DNA of 12,897 nt, from the NCBI GenBank assembly GCA_003564655.1, contig PXES01000124.1, positions 1-12,897 on the forward strand, in the 5' to 3' direction. Below the pieces are notes generated by a model. It ran no database searches and was not told where the DNA came from. It saw only the letters and a list, made by a program, of their open reading frames with translations. The stretch's first letter is position 1. Each line of letters begins with the position of its first letter. The translations under genes were made by a program, and so were the position numbers. Of the stretch, positions 8,333-12,897 are shown one piece after another. This DNA is from Paracoccaceae bacterium. GTDB taxonomy: Bacteria > Pseudomonadota > Alphaproteobacteria > Rhodobacterales > Rhodobacteraceae.

Positions 8333-8357
8333 GTAGCAGGCGCTTTGCGCCGCAAGA

Positions 8358-8407
8358 GCGCCCGCAAGCGGAGCCCACCCGCCCGCCCATGCCCCGCTTG
8401 CGGGCGC
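8358..8407. repeat. Palindromic repeat, copy 2, with G-quadruplex motif in the loop
   Basis: Same 50-nt element as at 1255-1304, no indels, four substitutions. Arms 8358-8373 and 8392-8407 pair over 16 positions with a single A-C mismatch, which is a G-U wobble on the - strand; one further A-T pair (8357/8408) lengthens the stem. The loop has C-triplets at 8374-8388, so the - strand reads GGGCGGGCGGGTGGG. Like copy 1, it follows a gene stop and is preceded by a small GGCGC-NNN-GCGCC hairpin (8339-8351; in copy 1, 1228-1240, partly inside the gene). Orientation relative to the upstream gene is the same in both copies. Confidence 0.8.
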
Positions 8408-8408
8408 T

Positions 8409-8745
8409 TGCCGCCCGGGCCGCCCGGGGGCGGGATCTCGCGCGCAGGCCTGGTCTTCTTGCGTCTCTCGGCCGGGCGCCCTTATCATCGCGGACAACCC
8501 GGCTAAGCGGCGCGCTCGCGCAGGTCGCACGAAGACCTGTTCGTGGCCTTGGGGGTGCGACGCCGCCCTGATTTGGAGTCCGAGCATTTGGCGCACCCGG
8601 TCCGGGGCATGCAGACTCCGGGATGATGCGCTGCGCCCTGTCCAACACGTCTCGCGGGAACAGGTCTCAGACTTGGGTTTGTGACGGGCAAGCGGGGCGA
8701 CGAATGCGTCTGCTCGGTGTTCGCGCGGCTTTGCCGTCAATGGGA
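8409..8745. other. Non-coding stretch with many small inverted repeats; no gene recognised
   Basis: No reading frame here has a credible start, ribosome binding site and family resemblance on either strand. What can be seen is local structure. CAGGTC (8521-8526) pairs with GACCTG (8534-8539), CACGAA (8528-8533) with TTCGTG (8540-8545), and GTCGCAC (8524-8530) with GTGCGAC (8555-8561); these three share bases and cannot all form at once. GGAGTC (8575-8580) pairs with GACTCC (8614-8619), and GGCGCA (8590-8595) with TGCGCC (8632-8637). It could be a decayed element, a small RNA or simple GC-rich spacer; sequence alone does not decide. Confidence 0.35.
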
Positions 8746-8774
8746 TTGACTTTTCGCCAGGGCGAACCTTTATT
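8746..8774 (+). promoter_or_regulatory. Candidate sigma-70 promoter of the thiamine operon
   Basis: TTGACT at 8746-8751 (five of six to the -35 consensus) and TTTATT at 8769-8774 (four of six to the -10) are separated by exactly 17 nt. They lie in one of the few A/T-richer spots of the window. Transcription would start near 8781, immediately before the first paired base of the TPP riboswitch at 8783, which supports the assignment. No operator-like repeat is apparent. Confidence 0.6.
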
Positions 8775-8782
8775 CCCGGCAT

Positions 8783-8865
8783 CGGACGGGGGCGTCCGCG
8801 CGGACTGCGCGGGCTGAGAAGCACCCTTTGAACCTGAACCAGATCATGCTGGCGTAGGGAGTCCG
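8783..8865 (+). ncRNA. TPP riboswitch (THI element)
   Basis: The conserved thi-box core is present in order: GGGGG at 8788-8792, CTGAGA at 8814-8819, ACCCTTTGAACCTGA at 8823-8837, CCAG/CTGG forming P5 (8839-8842 with 8849-8852), and GCGTAGGGA at 8852-8860. P1 is closed by CGGAC (8783-8787) with GTCCG (8861-8865). P2 can form between the 5' G-run and CCC at 8824-8826, and P4 between CCT 8833-8835 and AGG 8856-8858. A GTCCGCGCGGAC hairpin occupies the variable P3 arm. The element binds thiamine pyrophosphate through the CTGAGA pyrimidine pocket and the P4-P5 pyrophosphate site. No terminator hairpin with a T-tract follows, so control of translation is more likely than attenuation. Confidence 0.95.
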
Positions 8866-8896
8866 CGGTGCATCAAGGCATTGGCCCGTCAGGCCG

Positions 8897-8939
8897 CCCC
8901 CTGCATCGCTGCTCCCCGCCGGACGCAAAAGGGGGAGCA
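8897..8939 (+). promoter_or_regulatory. Shine-Dalgarno-sequestering hairpin of thiM (riboswitch expression platform)
   Basis: TGCTCCCC at 8910-8917 is fully complementary to GGGGAGCA at 8932-8939, which contains the thiM ribosome binding site and ends one base before the point where the ATG (8940) begins its second base. A second anti-SD tract, CCCCCT at 8897-8902, is complementary to AGGGGG at 8930-8935. The loop of the first hairpin holds CGGAC (8920-8924), a copy of the 5' strand of riboswitch P1. It could pair with GTCCG (8861-8865) when TPP is absent and so compete with sequestration. Pairings are seen directly; the switching model is inferred. Confidence 0.55.
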
Positions 8940-9728
8940 ATGGACGATCTCGGCAAACACCTGGCACAGATGCGGGCGAAGCCGCCGCTGGTGCATAACA
9001 TCACCAATTTCGTGGCCATGAACGTCATGGCGAATGTGCTTCTGGCGGTCGGGGCGTCGCCTGCCATGGTCCATGCGCGCGAAGAAGCCGCCGAATTCGC
9101 CGCGCTGGCGCAGGCGCTGACGGTCAATATCGGCACCGCTGATCCGGCCTGGGGCGCGGCGATGCAAGAGGCCGCTGCCGTGATGAATGACGCGGGCCGA
9201 CCCTGGGTGCTGGACCCTGTGGGCGTGGCTGCGACGCGCTTTCGGCAGGACCTGTGCGCGCGGCTGCTGGAGCTGAAGCCCAGCGTGATCCGGGGAAATG
9301 CGTCCGAGGTGCTGACGCTTGCGGGGCTGTCGGGTTCGGCGCGCGGGGTCGATGCGGGCGACAGTGTCGAGGCTGCGATGGACCCCGCGCGCGATCTGGC
9401 CCGCGCGACCGGGGGGATCGTGGCGGTGTCGGGGCCGGTGGATTTCGTCACCGACGGCACGCGCGCGGTGCGGGTGGCGAATGGCCATCCGCTGATGGCG
9501 CAGGTCACGGTGATGGGCTGTTCGCTAAACGGCGTCATCGCGGCGTTCTGTGCCGGGCAGCCGCGATTCGACGCGACGGTCGCGGCGCTGGCGGGCTACG
9601 GACTGGCAGCGGAGGTGGCCGCGCGGCAGGCAACCGGGCCGGGCAGCTTCCAGCCCGCGTTCCTCGATGCGCTGGCCGCACTGACGCCCGAGGCGTTGAC
9701 CGCCGGGGCGCGGGTCAGCGCGGCATGA
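8940..9728 (+). CDS. thiM: Hydroxyethylthiazole kinase ThiM
   Basis: A 262-residue ribokinase-like enzyme that phosphorylates 4-methyl-5-(2-hydroxyethyl)thiazole with ATP, giving the thiazole half for ThiE. The N-terminal PPLVHNITNFVAMNVMAN (15-32) is the ThiM substrate-site signature. PWVLDPVGVAATRFR (88-102), VIRGNASEVLTLAG (116-129) and VAVSGPVDFVTDG (161-173) follow in family order. The anion-hole/catalytic segment reads VTVMGCSLNGVIAAF with Cys194. This is MGC rather than the TGTGC of many ribokinase-family members; I regard it as a family variant. The frame is open from 8868, but ATG 8940 is used because AGGGGG (8930-8935) precedes it and the upstream residues do not resemble ThiM. It is the first gene after the riboswitch. 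Its stop overlaps thiE by 4 nt. Confidence 0.94.
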   Translation: MDDLGKHLAQMRAKPPLVHNITNFVAMNVMANVLLAVGASPAMVHAREEAAEFAALAQALTVNIGTADPAWGAAMQEAAAVMNDAGRPWVLDPVGVAATRFRQDLCARLLELKPSVIRGNASEVLTLAGLSGSARGVDAGDSVEAAMDPARDLARATGGIVAVSGPVDFVTDGTRAVRVANGHPLMAQVTVMGCSLNGVIAAFCAGQPRFDATVAALAGYGLAAEVAARQATGPGSFQPAFLDALAALTPEALTAGARVSAA

Positions 9729-10336
9729 CCGGGCCGATCTATGTCATCACCGACCCCGGCGCGGCCCTGTCGGTGGCCGATCAGGCGCTGGCGGCGGCCC
9801 AGGGCGGCGCCTGGGCCGTGCAGTTGCGTGACAAGGACGCGCGCGATGCCGACCTGATCGCGCTTGCCCGCGCGCTTCTGGACAGGCTGCGCCCGCTGGG
9901 CGTCAAGCTGATCGTCAATGACCGGCTGGAGGTCGCGCTGGCCGCCGGTGCCGATGGCTTGCATATCGGGCAGGGCGACGGCGACCCGGCGCAGGCGCGC
10001 GCGCGGCTGGGGCCGGGCAAGCTGCTGGGCCTGTCGGTCGAAACGCTGGACCAGTGCGCGCGTATCCCGCCCGGGGTGGACCATGTCGGCGCGGGCCCCG
10101 TGCGCGCGACGGCGACTAAACCCGACCACGCCGCGCCCATCGGCTTCGACGGGCTGGCGGCGGTGGTCGCCCGCGCGGGGCTGCCCGCCTTCGCCATCGG
10201 CGGCATCAAACCGGGGGATGCGGCGGCGGTGAAGGGGGCGGGGGCGGTCGGCATGGCCGTCGTCTCGGCCGTCACCCGCGCGCCGGACCCGGCAGCCGCA
10301 ACCCGCGCGCTTCTTGAGGAATGGAGGACCGCATGA
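9725..10336 (+). CDS. thiE: Thiamine phosphate synthase ThiE
   Basis: A 203-residue TIM-barrel enzyme that couples HMP pyrophosphate to hydroxyethylthiazole phosphate, making thiamine phosphate and pyrophosphate. The pyrophosphate-binding QLRDKD supplies Gln33, Arg35 and Lys37. LIVNDRLEVALAAGADGLHIGQGD (62-85) gives Asn65/Asp66 and the metal-binding Asp region. LGLSVETLDQ gives Ser104; GAGPVRATATKPDHAAPIG (122-140) has the T-x-T-K motif with Lys132; and FAIGGI (156-161) closes the phosphate site. All key residues are present, so it should be active. The open frame runs far upstream, but ATG 9725 overlaps the thiM stop as ATGA and gives the standard length and N-terminus. There is no strong Shine-Dalgarno, which suggests dependence on translation of thiM. 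Confidence 0.94.
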   Translation: MTGPIYVITDPGAALSVADQALAAAQGGAWAVQLRDKDARDADLIALARALLDRLRPLGVKLIVNDRLEVALAAGADGLHIGQGDGDPAQARARLGPGKLLGLSVETLDQCARIPPGVDHVGAGPVRATATKPDHAAPIGFDGLAAVVARAGLPAFAIGGIKPGDAAAVKGAGAVGMAVVSAVTRAPDPAAATRALLEEWRTA

Positions 10337-11139
10337 TTCCGAACATCCTGTCCATCGCTGGCTCCGACCCTTCGGGCGGGGCGGGCATTCAGGCCGATAT
10401 CAAGGCGATTTCGGCGCGCGGCGGCTACGCCATGGCCGTGCTGACGGCGCTGACGGCGCAGAACACGCGCGGGGTGCACGGCGTGCAGATGGTCGCGCCC
10501 GAATTCGTGGCAGACCAGATCGCGGCCATCCGCGCGGATATCGCGGTCCACGCCGTCAAGATCGGGATGCTGGGCACCGCCGGGATCATCGCCGCCGTGG
10601 CCCGCGCGCTCGACGGGCTGGACGCGCCGATCGTGCTGGACCCGGTGATGGTCGCCAAGGGCGGCGACCGGCTGCTGGCGCCCGAGGCCGTGGCCGCCCT
10701 GCATGACACGCTTCTGCCCATGGCCACGGTCCTGACCCCCAACCTGCCCGAGGCCGCCGACCTGCTGGGCACCACCCCCGCAACCTCGCTGGACCAGATG
10801 GCCGCGCAGGCGGACGCCCTTCGCGCGCTTGGCGCGCGGGCGGTGCTGATCAAGGGTGGGCATATGGACGGCCCCGAGAGCGTTGATCTGCTGGTCAGCG
10901 AAGGCAGCACCACGGCGCTGCCCGGTCCGCGCCACGCCACGCGCAACACGCACGGGACAGGCTGCTCGCTCTCCTCGGCGCTGGCCTGCGAACTGGGCCA
11001 TGGCCATCCGCTGCCGCTTGCGGCCAGGCGCGCAAAGGATTGGCTGTCCGGTGCCATCGCTGCCGCAGACACCCTGCGCGTGGGTGGCGGGCAGGGGCCG
11101 GTTCACCATTTCCACACCCGACAGGAGTTGCAGCCATGA
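10333..11139 (+). CDS. thiD: Bifunctional hydroxymethylpyrimidine / phosphomethylpyrimidine kinase ThiD
   Basis: A 268-residue ribokinase-fold kinase that phosphorylates HMP twice to HMP-PP, one of the two ThiE substrates. Motifs in order: LSIAGSDPSGGAGIQADIKA (6-25) binding the pyrimidine, Gln44 in TALTAQNTRGV, VKIGMLG (76-81 region), VLDPVMVAKGGDRLL (101-115), LTPNLPEAADLLG (134-146), and the anion hole and catalytic Cys in THGTGCSLSSALA (206-218, Cys211). An in-frame ATG lies at 10321, but GGAGG at 10323-10327 is the ribosome binding site for ATG 10333. ATG 10333 also overlaps the thiE stop as ATGA and begins the family N-terminus MIPNILSIAG. It is followed by tenA, again with a 4-nt overlap. 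Confidence 0.94.
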   Translation: MIPNILSIAGSDPSGGAGIQADIKAISARGGYAMAVLTALTAQNTRGVHGVQMVAPEFVADQIAAIRADIAVHAVKIGMLGTAGIIAAVARALDGLDAPIVLDPVMVAKGGDRLLAPEAVAALHDTLLPMATVLTPNLPEAADLLGTTPATSLDQMAAQADALRALGARAVLIKGGHMDGPESVDLLVSEGSTTALPGPRHATRNTHGTGCSLSSALACELGHGHPLPLAARRAKDWLSGAIAAADTLRVGGGQGPVHHFHTRQELQP

Positions 11140-11822
11140 GCTTCACCGACACCGTGCTGGCCGACAACGCGCGCCTTTGCGCCGATATCCGCGCCATGCC
11201 GTTCAACCGCGCCCTGGCTGACGGCTCGCTGCCGCAGGAGGTCTTTCGCCACTACATCATCCAGGACGCGCATTACCTGGAAGGGTTCGCGCGCGCCCTT
11301 GCCTCGGCCGCCACCAGCGCCCCCGATGCCGAGGCCGTGGCGCAGCTTGCGGGTTCCGGCGCCGGGGCCATCGCGGTCGAGCGCGAGTTGCATGCGCATT
11401 ACATGGGGCTTTTCGGCGTCGACCCCGAAACCTTCGCCGCCACCCCGCCCAGCCCCGCCTGTTCGCATTACGTCAGCTTCCTGCTGGCCACCGCAACGAC
11501 GCGCGGGGTGGGCGAGGCCGCCGCCGCGCTGCTGCCCTGCTTCTGGGTCTACCGGGATGTGGGCAACGATATTCACGCCAGGGCCAGCGCCGACAACCCC
11601 TATCGCGCCTGGATCGACACATATGCGGGCGCGGATTTCGACGCCGCCGTGACCGCCATGTGCGCGTTGACCGACAGGCTGGCCACGACCGCCAGCGCAA
11701 CCGAACTGGCCCGCATGAAGGCCGCCTTCACCAAGAGCACGCTGCTGGAATGGATGTTCTGGGACAGCGCCTGGCGGCTTGAAGCCTGGCCCGGGACCAC
11801 CCCGCAAGGAGACGCCGCATGA
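11136..11822 (+). CDS. tenA: Aminopyrimidine aminohydrolase / thiaminase II TenA
   Basis: A 228-residue all-helical enzyme. In the salvage route it hydrolyses 4-amino-5-aminomethyl-2-methylpyrimidine, a thiamine breakdown product, to HMP, which ThiD then uses. Residues fall at the same numbers as the active site described for Bacillus subtilis TenA: Asp44 and Tyr47 in YIIQDAHYLEGF, Tyr112 in HYVSFLLAT, Cys135 (nucleophile) and Tyr139 in LLPCFWVYRDVG, Glu205 in LLEWMFWDSAW. The Cys marks it as the TenA_C type rather than the Cys-less TenA_E type. ATG 11136 overlaps the thiD stop as ATGA, with AGGAG (11123-11127) 8 nt upstream. The full residue set and operon position support a working salvage enzyme. 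Confidence 0.94.
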   Translation: MSFTDTVLADNARLCADIRAMPFNRALADGSLPQEVFRHYIIQDAHYLEGFARALASAATSAPDAEAVAQLAGSGAGAIAVERELHAHYMGLFGVDPETFAATPPSPACSHYVSFLLATATTRGVGEAAAALLPCFWVYRDVGNDIHARASADNPYRAWIDTYAGADFDAAVTAMCALTDRLATTASATELARMKAAFTKSTLLEWMFWDSAWRLEAWPGTTPQGDAA

Positions 11823-12583
11823 CCCGCCCCATCGGCGAACAGACTGTCCTGATCACCGGTGCCGGGCGCGGCCTCGGGGCCGCCATTGCCCGCGCCTTTG
11901 CGCGCGAAGGGGCGCAGGTGGCGATCAACTACCGCCGCTCCCGCGACGCCGCCGAGGCACTGGCCGCCGAGCTTGGCCCACGCGCCGCCGCGTTCGAGGC
12001 CGATGTGACCGATGCGGCACAGGTCGCGCGGATGGTCGACGCGGTCGCTGCGCGCTTCGGGGCGCCGGATACCCTGGTGCATAACGCGCTGGCCGATTAC
12101 GCCTTCAACGGCGACGCCCGCACGCCGTTGGAGCGATTGAGCCGGGACGAGATCACCGCCCAGATGGACACGGCGCTGGGGGGTGCGCTGAACGCCCTTC
12201 AGGCGCTGCGCCCGCATTTCAAGGCCCAAGGCTTCGGTCGCGTGATCACCATCGGCACCAACCTGTTCCAGAACCCGGTCGTGCCCTACCACGACTACAC
12301 CGCCGCCAAGGGTGCGCTGCTGGCCTTCACCCGGACGGCTGCGAAAGAGCTTGGCCCGCTGGGCGTGACGGTCAACATGGTCTCCGGCGGGCTGCTGCGC
12401 ACCACCGATGCCAGCGCGGCGACACCGGACGCGGTGTTCGACATCATCGCCAGCCAGACCCCGCTGGGGCGCGTCACCACGCCCGAGGACATGGCCGATG
12501 CGGTGCTGTTCTTCGCCGCGCCCTGGGCGCGGGCCGTGACGGGGCAGAACCTGATCGTCGATGGCGGGCTGGTGTTCGATTGA
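11819..12583 (+). CDS. SDR family oxidoreductase (annotated as 3-oxoacyl-ACP reductase-like), last gene of the thiamine operon
   Basis: A 254-residue Rossmann-fold short-chain dehydrogenase/reductase. The cofactor loop TGAGRGLG is at 13-20, and the basic NYRRS after beta-2 (37-41) favours NADP(H). Tyr160 and Lys164 form the catalytic YTAAK, and the C-terminal NLIVDGGLVFD (244-254) is typical. Two classical catalytic positions differ: where the helix-4 Asn is expected there is Ala119 (DTALGG), and where the Ser is expected there is Thr147 (IGTNLF). The NNAG structural motif is HNAL (88-91), and the PG after beta-6 is SG (189-190). It overlaps the tenA stop by 4 nt and has AAGGAG (11806-11811) 7 nt upstream, so it is expressed with the thiamine genes. 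The substrate is unknown; the fatty-acid label reflects only general similarity. Confidence 0.88.
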   Translation: MTRPIGEQTVLITGAGRGLGAAIARAFAREGAQVAINYRRSRDAAEALAAELGPRAAAFEADVTDAAQVARMVDAVAARFGAPDTLVHNALADYAFNGDARTPLERLSRDEITAQMDTALGGALNALQALRPHFKAQGFGRVITIGTNLFQNPVVPYHDYTAAKGALLAFTRTAAKELGPLGVTVNMVSGGLLRTTDASAATPDAVFDIIASQTPLGRVTTPEDMADAVLFFAAPWARAVTGQNLIVDGGLVFD

Positions 12584-12897
12584 CTCTGGGTCGGTCGGGA
12601 CGGGGGCGAATTGCCTGGTGCAACCCGCGAGAAATCTGCGGCAGCCCAAACGATATGACGCCGCGGCCATGACGGCCCCCGGACCGGCAGGCAGATTGTC
12701 CTGCGCGCCCTCTCGGCGCGAAAGAAAAGGACATGACCGAATAGGCAAGGGCGGGCGATGGGATGCCTTATGTGGCGTCCAGTTGCTTCGCTGCGTGCAG
12801 GGCCTTCGAGCCAGTCACGTGGGCCGGGAAGTCTTGCCGTGATTGGCGGTGATCAGCCGGGGGTCATATGACAAGCGGGAAATGAAGTGCAGGCTTC
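12584..12897. other. Intergenic region after the thiamine operon; no convincing gene
   Basis: A short hairpin, CGCGCC (12704-12709) with GGCGCG (12715-12720) and a 5-nt loop, is followed by A-rich sequence on the + strand and no T-tract, so it is not a clear terminator. On the - strand, 12768-12863 is open in one frame with strongly G/C third positions. It ends in residues of the pattern QDFPAHVTGSKALHAAKQL and a TAA at 12768-12770. An in-frame stop at 12864-12866 and the lack of an ATG leave only about 31 codons. It may be the decayed end of a gene lying beyond the window. No promoter or RNA gene was recognised. Confidence 0.3.

Noticed and set aside
8503..8691. Small - strand frame (62 codons) rich in Ser/Arg/Lys, at first suggestive of a transposase remnant.
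   Set aside because: No transposase motif (HTH, DDE) can be pointed to, and no terminal inverted repeats or target duplication are visible.
8623..8817. Small + strand frame (64 codons) running into the TPP riboswitch.
   Set aside because: Its 3' half would be the thi promoter and the conserved riboswitch; no ribosome binding site and no known family.
6758..8824. Long - strand open frame (688 codons) across surA, the MFS gene and the following spacer.
   Set aside because: Arg/His/Gln-rich shadow translation that runs through the palindromic repeat and the riboswitch region; no recognisable domain or ribosome binding site.
8868..8939. Upstream in-frame GTG start for thiM at 8868.
   Set aside because: It lies at the 3' edge of the riboswitch; the added residues do not resemble ThiM and the strong SD is placed for ATG 8940.
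12704..12720. Hairpin after the SDR gene as an intrinsic terminator.
   Set aside because: Only 6 bp and followed by A-rich sequence, not a T-tract; on the other strand there is no T-tract after it either.
1..12897. CRISPR arrays, tRNA or rRNA genes, insertion sequences, phage or toxin-antitoxin genes.
   Set aside because: No regularly spaced repeats, no tRNA-like cloverleaf with a TTCNANNC arm, and no transposase or integrase motifs were found on reading both strands.

Overview
The window is GC-rich (roughly 70 %). Every supported gene lies on the + strand. The gene set (lptF-lptG-lptD-surA together with a TPP-riboswitch-controlled thiamine operon) and the codon use (strong G/C at third positions) point to an alphaproteobacterium, most likely Rhodobacterales/Rhodobacteraceae. 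That assignment is inferred from gene content and composition; there is no rRNA here to confirm it.

Layout. (1) 1-395: the 3' part of a GNAT acetyltransferase gene. (2) 470-1243: a class-I glutamine-amidotransferase-like gamma-glutamyl-GABA hydrolase (peptidase C26, PuuD-like). (3) 1255-1304: a palindromic repeat whose loop carries a four-run G-quadruplex motif on the - strand. (4) 1398-7152: an outer-membrane assembly cluster. lptF and lptG encode the LPS-export permease pair, lptD the LPS translocon, and surA the periplasmic chaperone for beta-barrel proteins. lptF/lptG/lptD overlap by 1-4 nt; surA follows after about 100 nt. (5) 7184-8332: a YbjJ-like MFS transporter, where pdxA is found after surA in E. 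coli and many other proteobacteria. (6) 8333-8745: a non-coding stretch that opens with a second copy of the repeat (46 of 50 positions identical) and continues with GC-rich sequence full of small inverted repeats. (7) 8746-8939: a candidate promoter, a TPP riboswitch and a hairpin covering the ribosome binding site of thiM. (8) 8940-12583: a five-gene operon, thiM-thiE-thiD-tenA-SDR, in which every junction is a 4-nt ATGA overlap. (9) 12584-12897: about 300 nt with no convincing gene.

How the genes work together. TenA releases HMP from degraded thiamine, ThiD phosphorylates HMP to HMP-PP, ThiM phosphorylates hydroxyethylthiazole, and ThiE joins the two halves into thiamine phosphate. The riboswitch would turn the set off when TPP is plentiful, most likely by occluding the thiM ribosome binding site. 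The last gene, a short-chain dehydrogenase/reductase with two of its four classical catalytic positions changed, is tied to this set by translational overlap and has no assigned thiamine role.

Most notable: the paired hairpin/G-quadruplex repeats, in which every stem mismatch becomes a G-U wobble only on the - strand, and the unassigned SDR in the riboswitch-controlled thiamine salvage operon.
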